Positions 1 through 8,988 of a DNA stretch of 64,000 nucleotides are shown in pieces. Both the position numbers and the translations under genes were made by a program. Positions within the stretch are counted from its first letter, which is position 1. Every line of letters starts with the position of its first letter. The notes under the pieces are model-generated. The model was not told the origin of the DNA. It saw only the letters and a list, made by a program, of their open reading frames with translations, and searched no databases. The stretch spans positions 930,001 to 994,000 of the forward strand of contig NZ_CP098478.1 of NCBI RefSeq assembly GCF_023702675.1, written 5' to 3'. Source of the DNA: Acinetobacter sp. C26M. Lineage in GTDB: Bacteria > Pseudomonadota > Gammaproteobacteria > Pseudomonadales > Moraxellaceae.

Positions 1-1051
1 ACAGTTAATTCATCATGTTTATCGTTACGAAAATGCCCAAGCTGTTACACATTTGATGCGCGTTGCTAGTGGTTTAGACTCATTGATGTTGGGTGAACCG
101 CAGATTTTAGGACAAGTTAAAAGTGCATTAGCATTGTCAAAAGATGCAGAAACTGTTTCGCCAGAATTGAATAGTGTATTTGAATATGCATTTTACGCAG
201 CAAAGCGGGTTCGCTCAGAAACTTCAGTTGGAAGTCATGCCGTTTCAATGGGTTATGCCGTTGCTCAATTGGCTTCACAAGTTTTTAGCCATACTGAAAA
301 GTTGACTGTAATGGTGGTGGCTGCTGGTGAAATGAATAGTTTGGTTGCCAAGCATTTAGCGGAAATGGGGGTTGCTAAAATCCTGATTTGTAACCGTAGT
401 CGTGAACGTGCTGATCTATTGGCACAAGAAATTGCCCATCAAGTTGATGTTGAAATTATTCCTTTTGCAGAGCTTGCACAGAATTTGCATAGAGCGGATG
501 TGGTCTCAAGTTGTACAGGTAGTTTGCATCAAGTGATTGAATATTCAGATGTTAAAGTTGCACTTAAAAAACGTCGCTATCAACAAATGCTCATGGTCGA
601 TTTAGCTGTTCCGCGTGATATTGATCCCAAAGTGGAATCATTGGATAACGTCTATTTGTATGGCGTTGATGATTTGCAAAGCGTGATTGATGAAAACTTA
701 GCGCAACGTCGTCAAGCCGCGGTTGAAGCTGAGATTATGGTCAATCAATTGGCGACCCAATTGATGACTCAGCAAAAGGTGAAAGAGGCGAGTGGAACTA
801 TTCAGGCTTATCGTCAGCACAGTGAAGATGTGAGTCAAAAAGAATTGGCACATGCTTTGGAATCGCTGCAACATGGAAATACTGCTGAACAGGTCTTGCA
901 AGAGTTTGCACATCGCTTAACTCAAAAGCTGATGCACCCAACCTCAATTTTGCTCAGAGAAGCAGCCAAAGCTGAAAATCCAGATTACTTTGAATGGCTG
1001 CAACAGCATTTGCAAGATGTGTTTGAACATGAGCGTAAGCCACGCCAGTAA
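1..1051 (+). CDS. hemA: Glutamyl-tRNA reductase, 5'-truncated by window edge
   Basis: The enzyme reduces glutamyl-tRNA(Glu) to glutamate-1-semialdehyde with NADPH, the first step of C5 tetrapyrrole (heme) synthesis. The frame is open from base 2, upstream of the first in-frame ATG at 53, so the gene starts outside the window and its N-terminal catalytic cysteine cannot be seen. Visible are the family signature [18 protein letters not shown], the Rossmann NADPH-binding stretch around [15 protein letters not shown], and the C-terminal helical dimerisation domain. The stop lies 6 bp from the stop of the convergent dnaG, with no clear terminator between them. Another heme-pathway gene, hemJ, lies about 14 kb downstream. 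Confidence 0.95.
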   Translation, partial: QLIHHVYRYENAQAVTHLMRVASGLDSLMLGEPQILGQVKSALALSKDAETVSPELNSVFEYAFYAAKRVRSETSVGSHAVSMGYAVAQLASQVFSHTEKLTVMVVAAGEMNSLVAKHLAEMGVAKILICNRSRERADLLAQEIAHQVDVEIIPFAELAQNLHRADVVSSCTGSLHQVIEYSDVKVALKKRRYQQMLMVDLAVPRDIDPKVESLDNVYLYGVDDLQSVIDENLAQRRQAAVEAEIMVNQLATQLMTQQKVKEASGTIQAYRQHSEDVSQKELAHALESLQHGNTAEQVLQEFAHRLTQKLMHPTSILLREAAKAENPDYFEWLQQHLQDVFEHERKPRQ

Positions 1052-1057
1052 TGACAG

Positions 1058-2953
1058 TTAAGACAATAAGCGCAAACTAATCTGTTTGGTCAATTCATTT
1101 AGTTGTTGGCGTAAATTACGCGATTCAATTAAAGAAATTGGTGATTTCAGTTTTAAGCGCAAATATTTCTCTTGTAGCCCCAAAGCATATTCCTTCGCCA
1201 GTTTGTCAGCAACTTCAGGTGCTTGGGTTAAGGACTGAATATTGGTACGCTGCATAATATCAGCCAGTTCATGGCTATAACTACTACAAGCGCCCAGCAC
1301 ATAATAGGTTGCAAGCTCCTGATCATCAGGAAGATCATCAAACACGATATTCAGTGCAGCGAGAATCTTCGCTAATAATTCATTTTGGTCAATCACCGCT
1401 CGCAGTTCTTCAAAATGAATATACAGGAAGGGATGGTGCATCAAAATCGCAACCGCAAAATCTTCATCTTTGGTCTGAATATTAAAAGATAGTGATGCAT
1501 CATGGCTGATTTGTGGCGTGAAGCGTTTACCTAGACCGAGCTTCTCACGGAAAGACTGACTCAGCAAATAACGAAATGAACCGTGTTTAGGTAACAGTTC
1601 TGTTAACTCACGTAGTTCACCCATGACCAAGCTTTTGCCTTCAGGGGTACTGACGTCATGTTGTCCTGTTAAATGTGCGAACACAAAGTCAGATAACAGT
1701 GGTGCTTGTTGTAATAATTTTTGGAAATTTTCCAAACCTTCTCGACGAATCAGCGAGTCAGGGTCATGTTCATTTGGTAGTACAAAGAATTTTAATTCAC
1801 GACCATCATTGAGCAGGGGGAGCGCAATTTCTAAAGTGCGTCGTGCTGCTTTCTGTCCTGCTGCATCACCATCAAAGGCAATGGTGATACGAGAATTTTG
1901 TTTAAACAGGGTGGTTAAATGATCGGCATTACTTGCCGTTCCCAAGGTCGCGACTGCACCATTGATGCCATATTGCTGTAGGGCAATCACGTCCATATAA
2001 CCTTCCACCATCAGCCAATCATTGGCTTTGAGTTTGCGGCCTTCGTATAGACCATAAAGCAGCTGGTTTTTATGGAATACTTCAGAATCAGGTGAGTTGA
2101 TATATTTCGGTTTTATCTCGTCGTTTAAGGCGCGGCCACCAAAGCCAACCACACGACCTTTATGATCGCGAATCGGGAAAATTACCCGTTCACGTAATAA
2201 ATCGAAATCTCGACCGCTATCACTGGAACGAATCAAGCCCAGTTGTTTTAAACCTTCAATATCTTGTGGAAAGGCTTTTTCTAAATGCTGCCAATCTTCT
2301 GGTGCATAACCCAAACGCCAAAATTGAATGGTCTGTGAGGATAAACCACGCTGTTTGAAATAGTTTTGTGCCTTTTGACTGTTGGGTAATTGCCGTTCAT
2401 AAAACTGAGCGACATTTTCTAACAAGTCGTAGAGATTACCTTCCTGTACCTGTTCATCCATGATATTGAAGGAAGGATCAAATTGTGCAAAAGGATCATC
2501 CATATAACGATCCATATCAACAAAATGATCATCAATGGATTCAGCGCTCGCAGATGTTGCTGGGCTTTGGTTTTCCTGTACAGGAGGCGTGACGGTGGAT
2601 TGAGGTGCAGTAATTTGTTGTGGACTGCGTTTATAGGACAATTTTTTATTATCGTGATTATCTTTAGGGAGTTCGATACCAGTCTGATTGGACAGATCCT
2701 TCATCACATCAATAAAGTTACGACTGTCAATGTCCATCAAAAAGCGGATGGCATTACCATTGGCTTGGCAACCGAAACAATGGTAGTACTGCTTATCTCG
2801 ATAAACATGGAATGAGGGTGACTTTTCCTGATGGAAAGGACAACAACCCGAATAGGTTCGCCCCGTCTTTTTTAACTTCACACGCTGACCGATCAAATCG
2901 ACAATGTCGGTTCGATCTAAAATTTGATCAATCGTATGTTGTGGAATTGCCAT
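1058..2953 (-). CDS. dnaG: DNA primase DnaG
   Basis: This primase makes the RNA primers for chromosome replication and binds the DnaB helicase through its C-terminal domain. The 631-residue protein has the CHC2 zinc finger (C38, H41, C59, C62), then a low-complexity polar linker of roughly 70 residues (about 100-170). The RNA polymerase core follows, with TOPRIM motifs VEGYMDV (catalytic Glu) and FDGDAAG (metal-binding Asp residues), then a helical C-terminal domain. It is somewhat longer than the E. coli enzyme (581 residues), mostly because of the linker. The ATG at 2953 begins MAIPQHTIDQIL, the usual DnaG N terminus. It stands alone here, not in the rpsU-dnaG-rpoD arrangement of enterics. 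Confidence 0.97.
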   Translation of the reverse strand: MAIPQHTIDQILDRTDIVDLIGQRVKLKKTGRTYSGCCPFHQEKSPSFHVYRDKQYYHCFGCQANGNAIRFLMDIDSRNFIDVMKDLSNQTGIELPKDNHDNKKLSYKRSPQQITAPQSTVTPPVQENQSPATSASAESIDDHFVDMDRYMDDPFAQFDPSFNIMDEQVQEGNLYDLLENVAQFYERQLPNSQKAQNYFKQRGLSSQTIQFWRLGYAPEDWQHLEKAFPQDIEGLKQLGLIRSSDSGRDFDLLRERVIFPIRDHKGRVVGFGGRALNDEIKPKYINSPDSEVFHKNQLLYGLYEGRKLKANDWLMVEGYMDVIALQQYGINGAVATLGTASNADHLTTLFKQNSRITIAFDGDAAGQKAARRTLEIALPLLNDGRELKFFVLPNEHDPDSLIRREGLENFQKLLQQAPLLSDFVFAHLTGQHDVSTPEGKSLVMGELRELTELLPKHGSFRYLLSQSFREKLGLGKRFTPQISHDASLSFNIQTKDEDFAVAILMHHPFLYIHFEELRAVIDQNELLAKILAALNIVFDDLPDDQELATYYVLGACSSYSHELADIMQRTNIQSLTQAPEVADKLAKEYALGLQEKYLRLKLKSPISLIESRNLRQQLNELTKQISLRLLS

Positions 2954-3030
2954 GTGTGTTTAACCATTTAAGACGGGGAATAGAACATTGTTGCTCTGCA
3001 AAATGTCAAGAATCATTGTTGCATAAAATG

Positions 3031-3060
3031 AAAAACAGGCAAGGGGTGACTTGCCTGTTT
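3031..3060 (-). terminator. Rho-independent terminator of bamD
   Basis: An 11-bp perfect inverted repeat (AAACAGGCAAG / CTTGCCTGTTT) with a 6-nt loop is followed, reading on the minus strand, by a T-rich stretch. It lies 21 bp past the bamD stop and between bamD and dnaG, so it fits termination of bamD. Confidence 0.8.
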
Positions 3061-3081
3061 GCTGTATCAAAGAATTGCAGA

Positions 3082-4182
3082 TTAGTTGGCTGCATCATCC
3101 TCAGATGAGTTACTTGCTTCAGGTTTATCTAAAAGACCAAAGCTTAAACGATTTTTCCAACTTGGCTTATTTTCTGTTGCTGCTGGAGCTACAGGTGCTG
3201 CAACTGGAGCGGGTGTTGCTTGCTCAGCTTCTGGCTTACCGAGTAGACCAAAGCTTAAACGGTTGGTTAAGCTACGTTGTTCAGTATTGTTGGTTGCTTC
3301 ATCTTTTTTGGTTTGAACCGTTTTAGATTCACGACCAAGTAAACCTAAAGTTGCACGATTCACCCAGCTACCTTCTTTACGCGCAGCACGTAAATTCACT
3401 TCACCATTCGATTTTACGAGATTCGGATAGTTGAGTTTTAAGATATCAATATATTGTTGCGAGGTCGCATTATCGCCAAGTTTTTGATAGCTATAAGCCA
3501 AAGTCGCTAATGCTTCAGGCGTTTGTGGTGTTTGCGGATAGTGTTCAATGACCCATTGTGCGCGCTCAGCAGCAGCAAGCCATGCTTTACGTTCAATGTT
3601 GAAACGTGCTGCATTCATTTCACTTTCAGCCAATTCTTGGCCGATAAATTTCATACGCTGTGCAGCATCAACTGAATATTGGCTGCTTGGGAAGCGGCGA
3701 ATCAGTTCTACGAAGTTTTGATACGCTACTTTCACATAGCTCACATCACGGTGTGATTGCTGTAAAGAGGTATAGCGAATTAAGCTGTCGTAATTCATTT
3801 CCATGTTGGCTACGCCACGAACATAGTAGGCATAATCAACATTTGGATGCTGTGGATTTAAGCGAATGAAGCGATCTGCAAGTGCAATCGTACCTTCATA
3901 ATCTTTTTGTTTGAATTTCGCATAAAGCAGCTCAAGTTGAGCTTGTTGTGTATATTGCCCAGTTGGATAGTAAGTATCTAAAGCTTCAAGTGACTTTACC
4001 GCATCAGTATATTGATTGCGCTCAAGCGATTTTATTGCTTTTTCAAAATAAACTTGTTCACTCGATTGTGGTCCTTTATCCACCACTTCTTTCTTACTTG
4101 GATTGCTGCTACAGCCCACAAATGCAGACGCTACACCTAAAGATAGTGCAAGCACCGTAATTTTATAACGTGGTAGCGACAT
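3082..4182 (-). CDS. bamD: Outer-membrane assembly lipoprotein BamD with extended repeat tail
   Basis: BamD is an essential lipoprotein of the BAM complex that inserts beta-barrel proteins into the outer membrane. The N terminus has a signal peptide with lipobox FVGC (acylated Cys24), followed by the TPR-type repeat domain (about residues 35-250) seen in BamD/ComL. At 366 residues it is about 120 longer than E. coli BamD (245). The extra C-terminal tail carries three copies of a short motif, S(W/L)xNR(L/A)(S/T)(F/L)GLL(G/D)(K/R), near residues 272, 304 and 341. These are joined by Ala/Pro- and charge-rich linkers. The gene is divergent from rluD, as in many gammaproteobacteria. BamD identity is secure; the role of the tail is unknown. 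Confidence 0.95.
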   Translation of the reverse strand: MSLPRYKITVLALSLGVASAFVGCSSNPSKKEVVDKGPQSSEQVYFEKAIKSLERNQYTDAVKSLEALDTYYPTGQYTQQAQLELLYAKFKQKDYEGTIALADRFIRLNPQHPNVDYAYYVRGVANMEMNYDSLIRYTSLQQSHRDVSYVKVAYQNFVELIRRFPSSQYSVDAAQRMKFIGQELAESEMNAARFNIERKAWLAAAERAQWVIEHYPQTPQTPEALATLAYSYQKLGDNATSQQYIDILKLNYPNLVKSNGEVNLRAARKEGSWVNRATLGLLGRESKTVQTKKDEATNNTEQRSLTNRLSFGLLGKPEAEQATPAPVAAPVAPAATENKPSWKNRLSFGLLDKPEASNSSEDDAAN

Positions 4183-4253
4183 AAAAACTCCTCTGTTATT
4201 CTGGGCAATGAGCTACAATGGTGCTATTAAACCATTTTTGTACCGATCATCAA

Positions 4254-5303
4254 ATGACTTCAGCACAATCTTCCAATTCAAACTTCTCTGAAACAGATTT
4301 CTTACTCGAAGATTCTGTGGATGCAGATAATCATAATTCCGACTCAACTGCAACACGTTTATCGTTGCAAATTCAACTTGATGAAAACTATTTAGGTCAA
4401 CGTATTGATCAGGTTGCCGCATTGGTTTGGAGCGAGTTTTCTCGTGAAAAACTCAAGCAATGGATGAAAGACGGTCATCTGTTGGTAAATGGTAACATTG
4501 TTAAACCAAAGTACCGTTGTGAAGGTAATGAGCTGCTTACGCTTGAAGTTGAACTTGAAGCACAAACATCGAGCCAGCCTGAAAATATTCCATTAAATAT
4601 TGTTTATGAAGATGACGATATTATTGTGATCAATAAGGAAGTGGGGATGGTGGTTCATCCTGGCGCAGGTAATCCAACGGGGACCTTGGTGAATGCGTTA
4701 CTTTATCATGCGCCAAAATTGGCAGAGCTGTCTCGTGCAGGCTTGGTACATCGTATTGATAAAGACACCAGTGGTTTATTGGTGGTTGCGAAAAATCTTG
4801 AAGCGCAATTTTCTTTGAGCAAGCAGTTAGCCAAGAAAACCGTTTATCGTGTTTATGATTTAGTTGTCTATGGCAATGTCATTGCGGGTGGCACTATTGA
4901 TGAGCCGATTAAGCGTCATCCTGTTGATCGTATTAAGATGGCGATTTTACCGGGCGGACGTGATGCGGTAACACATTATAATGTGAAAGAACGTTTCCGT
5001 GACTTTACCCGTATTCAGGCACAACTTGAAACAGGGCGTACTCATCAAATCCGTGTGCATTTTAGCTATCTTGGGCATGGTTTGGTTGGAGACCCTGTTT
5101 ATGTTAATCGTGTGCGTTTCCCCGCAGGTGCATCAGAAACATTAACTGATAAGCTACGTAGCTTTAAGCGTCAAGCTTTGCATGCAGCTAAACTTGGCTT
5201 GGTACATCCGCGTACGGGTGAAGAAATGATGTTTGAAGCACCTTGGCCAGAGGATTTTACTCAGTTGCTTGAAGTGTTGCGTAGTGAAAATGAAGCCTAT
5301 TAA
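4254..5303 (+). CDS. rluD: 23S rRNA pseudouridine synthase RluD
   Basis: The enzyme converts uridines 1911, 1915 and 1917 (E. coli numbering) in helix 69 of 23S rRNA to pseudouridine. An N-terminal S4-like RNA-binding domain (LKQWMKDGHLLVNG) precedes the catalytic domain, with the RluA-family motif HRIDKDTSGLLVVAK containing the catalytic Asp and a C-terminal GRTHQIRVH motif. An ATG at 4218 would add 12 residues, but a possible -10 element TACAAT (4214-4219) overlaps it, so the ATG at 4254 is preferred (349 residues). It is divergent from bamD and followed by pgeF, the conserved rluD-pgeF pair. Confidence 0.93.
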   Translation: MTSAQSSNSNFSETDFLLEDSVDADNHNSDSTATRLSLQIQLDENYLGQRIDQVAALVWSEFSREKLKQWMKDGHLLVNGNIVKPKYRCEGNELLTLEVELEAQTSSQPENIPLNIVYEDDDIIVINKEVGMVVHPGAGNPTGTLVNALLYHAPKLAELSRAGLVHRIDKDTSGLLVVAKNLEAQFSLSKQLAKKTVYRVYDLVVYGNVIAGGTIDEPIKRHPVDRIKMAILPGGRDAVTHYNVKERFRDFTRIQAQLETGRTHQIRVHFSYLGHGLVGDPVYVNRVRFPAGASETLTDKLRSFKRQALHAAKLGLVHPRTGEEMMFEAPWPEDFTQLLEVLRSENEAY

Positions 5304-5339
5304 GTAAAGTTCCTTTTTAATAAAGGATGATTTGTTCAG

Positions 5340-5375
5340 CTCCTCCCTTTGAAAAGGGAGGTTGGGAGGGATTTT
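5340..5375 (+). repeat. Half copy of a dispersed palindromic repeat; supplies the pgeF ribosome-binding site
   Basis: CCTCCCTTT (5342-5350) and AAGGGAGG (5354-5361) form a hairpin, followed by TTGGGAGGGATTTT. The right half matches the element inside rnpB (8340-8384) in the same orientation. GGGAGGG at 5364-5370 sits 5 nt before the pgeF ATG and is its only visible Shine-Dalgarno sequence. The left-hand CCTCCC can pair with either purine block. Confidence 0.7.
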
Positions 5376-6116
5376 ATGGAATTTGTACAAGGTCTACCTA
5401 AAGGCGTTTATGTTGGGCAAACACGAATCGAACATCCTCAAACTATTGCAACAGCAAATGAAAATCTGTCTGGATTTAATTTGGCGTTGCATGTCAATGA
5501 TGATGCACAACGTGTTCAGCAGCATCGTATGGTCTTGTTGAATCAGTTATCTGTATTTGGTGTAGATAAAATCACATGGATGACGCAAACCCATAGCACG
5601 ATTTGCCATACCGTGAATGAACAAATTCCATTTATTGCCCTTGAAGGAGATGGTCTAGTCACACAACGTGAAGGCCATGCTTTAATGATGATGACTGCTG
5701 ATTGCCTACCTGTCGTCATGGGTAATGCCGACGGCACAGAAGTTGCCAATCTGCATGCCGGTTGGCGTGGTCTAGCCAATGGTATTATTGAAAATACTGT
5801 CACTGAAATGCAGTCTCAGCCGAGTTGGGCATGGCTAGGTGCAGCAATTAGTCAACCGTGTTTTGAAATAGGTGCAGAAGTCAAAGCCGCATTTTGTGAA
5901 AAATATCCTGAACTCGAAACTGCTTTTGTTGCTGGCCAAGTGGTGGGTAAATATCATGCGGACCTTTATGCGATTGCTCGCTTTATTTTAAATCGTTTGG
6001 GCGTAGAAACTGTTTTAGGCGGAGATCAGTGCTCTTATCAACAAGCCGAAGATTATTTTTCTTACCGCCGTGATGCAAAAACAGGACGAATGGCAACTTT
6101 TGTATTCATGCAATAA
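5376..6116 (+). CDS. pgeF: Peptidoglycan editing factor PgeF (YfiH, multicopper polyphenol oxidase fold)
   Basis: Members of this family (E. coli YfiH) act in the cytoplasm as amidases on UDP-MurNAc peptides that carry L-Ser instead of L-Ala, keeping peptidoglycan precursors correct. The metal-site motifs are present: TQTHS near the N terminus, TADCLPV in the middle and HAGWRG shortly after. The 246-residue length is normal. An earlier in-frame ATG at 5349 lies within a repeat hairpin; the ATG at 5376, just after GGGAGGG, gives the expected N terminus. It follows rluD by about 70 bp in the same orientation. Confidence 0.9.
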   Translation: MEFVQGLPKGVYVGQTRIEHPQTIATANENLSGFNLALHVNDDAQRVQQHRMVLLNQLSVFGVDKITWMTQTHSTICHTVNEQIPFIALEGDGLVTQREGHALMMMTADCLPVVMGNADGTEVANLHAGWRGLANGIIENTVTEMQSQPSWAWLGAAISQPCFEIGAEVKAAFCEKYPELETAFVAGQVVGKYHADLYAIARFILNRLGVETVLGGDQCSYQQAEDYFSYRRDAKTGRMATFVFMQ

Positions 6117-6199
6117 ATTGCATTGGTTGTGTTGTTGATTCGCCATGTCGTAGTGAAAATGTTAAACTTGATCTAATTCATTGGTTTTTAAAATTCTCC

Positions 6200-6772
6200 A
6201 TGTCTGTTATTGAGCAAATTATTCCCCAAGTTAAAGTTTGTGTGGTTTATCACAGTCCTTATGGACATACAGCCAAAGTTGCGCAATATATTACTCAGGG
6301 TGCCGAGCAGGCAGGTGCAGAGGTACATCTCATTTCTGTAGCAGCGCCACAGTGGGACTTATTAGACCAAGCTGATGTGATTGTTATTGGTTGTCCAACC
6401 TATATGGGCAGTCTCACAGCTGCATTGAAACAGTTTATGGAAGACTCCTCTAAACGTTGGTTAGCGCGGGCATGGCAAGGTAAACTGGCTGCTGGTTTTA
6501 CCAATGGTGGCGGTCTCAGTGGCGACAAATTGGCGGTATTACAGCAGATTAATTTATTTGCGATGCAACATGGCATGGTGTGGGCTGGTTTACCATTTAT
6601 GCCGACGGGAAGAAGTGCTTTAGATATTAACCGTATGTCGAGCTTTCTGGGCTTAATGACCCAGTCAGATAATGCCAGTGTTGAAATTACCCCACCAGAA
6701 GGTGATTTGGAAACTGCACGTAAGTTCGGAAAATATCTAGCTGAATTAAGATTGACACATATCCCAGTTTAA
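6200..6772 (+). CDS. Flavodoxin-fold NAD(P)H-dependent oxidoreductase (WrbA-like)
   Basis: A cytoplasmic FMN-binding flavodoxin-like protein of 190 residues. The phosphate-binding loop SPYGHTAKVA lies near residues 20-29, and the isoalloxazine-binding loop GCPTYMGSLTAALKQFM near 74-90. A second ligand loop, TNGGGLSGDK, follows. These match the WrbA/NAD(P)H:quinone oxidoreductase group, usually linked to two-electron quinone reduction. The substrate cannot be assigned. It ends at a bidirectional terminator shared with smpB. Confidence 0.8.
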   Translation: MSVIEQIIPQVKVCVVYHSPYGHTAKVAQYITQGAEQAGAEVHLISVAAPQWDLLDQADVIVIGCPTYMGSLTAALKQFMEDSSKRWLARAWQGKLAAGFTNGGGLSGDKLAVLQQINLFAMQHGMVWAGLPFMPTGRSALDINRMSSFLGLMTQSDNASVEITPPEGDLETARKFGKYLAELRLTHIPV

Positions 6773-6781
6773 TCTTGAGCG

Positions 6782-6813
6782 AAAAAAACCTCCAATTATT
6801 GGAGGTTTTTTTT
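6782..6813. terminator. Bidirectional terminator between the flavodoxin gene and smpB
   Basis: ACCTCC / GGAGGT stem with an AATTATT loop, flanked by A7 on the left and T8 on the right, so it can work in both directions for the two convergent genes. Confidence 0.9.
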
Positions 6814-7288
6814 ATTTATACAGCAGACGAGATTTATCACGTTGCCAGTCACGGTCTTTTTCTGTAGCACGTTTGTCGTGTAATTGCTTACCTTTCACCA
6901 GTGCAATTTCCAACTTAACCAAACGGCCTTTCCAGTAACAAGCCAATGGTACACATGAATAGCCTTTTTGATTCACTGCACCCAACAGCTTTTCTAACTC
7001 ACGACGAGAAAGTAGCAACTTACGCGTACGTGTTGCTTCCGGAACGACATGGGTTGATGCAGACAATAACGGCTGAATTTGTGAGCCCAGTAAAAAAGCT
7101 TCGCCATTTTTAAAAACCACATAGCTTTCAGTGAGCGTCATACGTCCTGCACGTAAAGACTTTACTTCCCAGCCTTGGAGTGACATGCCTGCTTCAAATT
7201 TTTCTTCGATAAAGTAATCGTGACGCGCTCTTTTATTTTGAGCAATCGTGCCACCATTATGTTTTTTTACAACTGTTGCTTGCGCCAT
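6812..7288 (-). CDS. smpB: SsrA-binding protein SmpB
   Basis: SmpB binds tmRNA and brings it to stalled ribosomes for trans-translation. The 158-residue protein shows the family core [14 protein letters not shown] and the basic C-terminal tail ([20 protein letters not shown]) that inserts into the ribosome's mRNA channel. Its stop codon overlaps the terminator shared with the convergent oxidoreductase gene. The tmRNA gene itself is not in this window. Divergent from coaD. Confidence 0.95.
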   Translation of the reverse strand: MAQATVVKKHNGGTIAQNKRARHDYFIEEKFEAGMSLQGWEVKSLRAGRMTLTESYVVFKNGEAFLLGSQIQPLLSASTHVVPEATRTRKLLLSRRELEKLLGAVNQKGYSCVPLACYWKGRLVKLEIALVKGKQLHDKRATEKDRDWQRDKSRLLYK

Positions 7289-7381
7289 AATCTAAACTTC
7301 CACAATTACAGCTATTGTGCCGTAAAACGCAACCTTTTTCCATTGTTTAGGAATTTCGCGTTTAGGCCGAACATTTGTTAA

Positions 7382-7909
<528 letters not shown>

Positions 7910-7910
7910 T

Positions 7911-8174
7911 GTGTCTTTATATATTACAGATGAATGCATTAACTGTGATGTCTGTGAACCTGTATGTCCGAATGAAGCCATTTATATGGGTGAGCTGATT
8001 TATGAGATTGATCCTGCATTGTGTACAGAATGCATCGGTCATCATGATCAGCCACAGTGTCAACTGTTTTGTCCCGTTGATTGTATTCCGCTCGATCCGC
8101 AACATGTCGAATCGCATGATGACTTGATGGCGAAATACAAAAAGTTAACTGGGCAAAAAAATGCGAGCAATTAA
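7911..8174 (+). CDS. YfhL-type 2[4Fe-4S] ferredoxin
   Basis: A small ferredoxin of 87 residues, likely a cytoplasmic electron carrier. Two cluster motifs are visible: CINCDVCEPVCPNEAI near the N terminus and CTECIGHHDQPQCQLFCPVD, the second with the longer spacing typical of the YfhL group. An ATG at 7872 exists in frame but overlaps coaD. The GTG at 7911, giving MSLYITDECIN, matches the usual family N terminus and lies 1 nt past the coaD stop. Its physiological partner is not evident from context. Confidence 0.88.
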   Translation: MSLYITDECINCDVCEPVCPNEAIYMGELIYEIDPALCTECIGHHDQPQCQLFCPVDCIPLDPQHVESHDDLMAKYKKLTGQKNASN

Positions 8175-8200
8175 CTTCGATCTTTGATAAGATGCGCCAC

Positions 8201-8590
8201 GAAGTGGGCTGGACGGTCGCTGCTGTGGAGGTCTCCGTGACTGAAACAGGGGAGGAAAGTCCGGGCTTCATAGGGCAAGGTGCCAGGTAACGCCTGGGCG
8301 GCGAAAGCCGACGGCAAGTGCAGCAGAGAGTAGACCGCCAATCCCTCCATTCCTCCCTTTAATAAAGGGAGGCTAGGTAGGATTAGGTAAGGGTGAAAGG
8401 GTGTGGTAAGAGCGCACCGCGTGTCTGGTAACAGTTCACGGCAAGGTAAACCCCACCGGAAGCAAGACCAAATAGGAATCCTGAGGCACGGCCCGTGCTG
8501 GATTCGGGTAGGTCGCTTGAGCGTATGAGTGATTGTACGCCTAGAGGAATGATCGTCCTCGACAGAACCCGGCTTATAGGCCCACTTCTC
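8201..8590 (+). ncRNA. rnpB: RNase P RNA (class A), with a palindromic repeat forming the P12 region
   Basis: Catalytic RNA that trims the 5' leaders of pre-tRNAs. The 5' GAAGTGGGCTG pairs with the 3' CCCACTTC (helix P1). Conserved blocks GAGGAAAGTCCGGGC, GCGGCGAAAGCCGACGGCAAG, GGTAAGGGTGAAAGGGTG and AGACCAAATAGG are all present. Between AGACCGCC and AGGTAAGGGTGAAAGG, where P12 normally lies, there is a 45-bp palindromic element also found elsewhere in the window. Ends are judged from P1 pairing and could be off by a few bases. Confidence 0.95.
8340..8384 (+). repeat. Dispersed palindromic repeat inside rnpB
   Basis: Two 21-bp arms (about 16 of 21 complementary) around AATA, with the inner core CCTCCCTTT / AAGGGAGG. 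The core and right arm resemble the element upstream of pgeF (5340-5375). It would fold as the P12 stem of the RNase P RNA. Confidence 0.75.
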
Positions 8591-8609
8591 AAATTTTTTA
8601 AAATTGTGC

Positions 8610-8638
8610 TTGACGTGTGTATTGAAAGTTAAGATAAT
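8610..8638 (+). promoter_or_regulatory. Sigma-70 promoter of the first tRNA-Met
   Basis: TTGACG (8610-8615), a 17-bp spacer and GATAAT (8633-8638), placed about 15 bp before the tRNA 5' end. The same arrangement precedes the second tRNA copy. Confidence 0.85.
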
Positions 8639-8653
8639 GCGCCCACAGTTTTC

Positions 8654-8730
8654 GGCTATGTAGCTCAGTTGGTTAGAGCACCGCACTCATAATGCGGGGG
8701 TCACAAGTTCAAGTCTCGTCATAGCCACCA
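8654..8730 (+). tRNA. tRNA-Met (CAT), elongator, copy 1
   Basis: A 77-nt cloverleaf with encoded CCA. The acceptor stem GGCTATG pairs with CATAGCC, the anticodon stem CCGCA with TGCGG, and the loop CTCATAA gives anticodon CAT. The body closely matches E. coli elongator tRNA-Met rather than initiator tRNA or the lysidine-modified tRNA-Ile. It has its own promoter and a terminator just downstream. Confidence 0.93.
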
Positions 8731-8736
8731 TTTTAT

Positions 8737-8765
8737 AGACCACGCTCCTGCGTGGTCTCTTTTTA
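8737..8765 (+). terminator. Terminator of tRNA-Met copy 1
   Basis: GACCACGC / GCGTGGTC stem with a TCCT loop, followed by TCTTTTTATC. A near-identical copy follows the second tRNA. Confidence 0.88.
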
Positions 8766-8944
8766 TCTGCAGTTTTTATAACATTCAAAAAACAATCTTT
8801 TGACTCGATATTAGTTTCCACTTTGATAAAAGTCCTATCATCATCAAATTTTGTCATAACAAACGAGATCTGTTGAAATTTGATCAATTGATGTTTGATA
8901 GCATAAAAACTGTTCATATGTTCTATATTTTCAAGATCATAGAC

Positions 8945-8973
8945 TTGACCAATTGGGTCGGAAACTAGATAAT
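8945..8973 (+). promoter_or_regulatory. Sigma-70 promoter of the second tRNA-Met
   Basis: TTGACC (8945-8950), 17-bp spacer, GATAAT (8968-8973). The stretch from the -10 into the tRNA is nearly the same as for copy 1, showing that promoter and gene were duplicated together. The bases between the first terminator and this promoter (about 8766-8944) hold no gene that I can support. Confidence 0.85.
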
Positions 8974-8988
8974 GCGCACACAGTTTAC

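Noticed and set aside
4218..4253. Upstream ATG of rluD as the true start
   Set aside because: It overlaps a possible -10 promoter element and has no Shine-Dalgarno; the internal ATG at 4254 is more likely.
8171..8686. Minus-strand 171-residue frame across rnpB
   Set aside because: It runs entirely across a structured RNA gene and its flanks; no protein motif is present.
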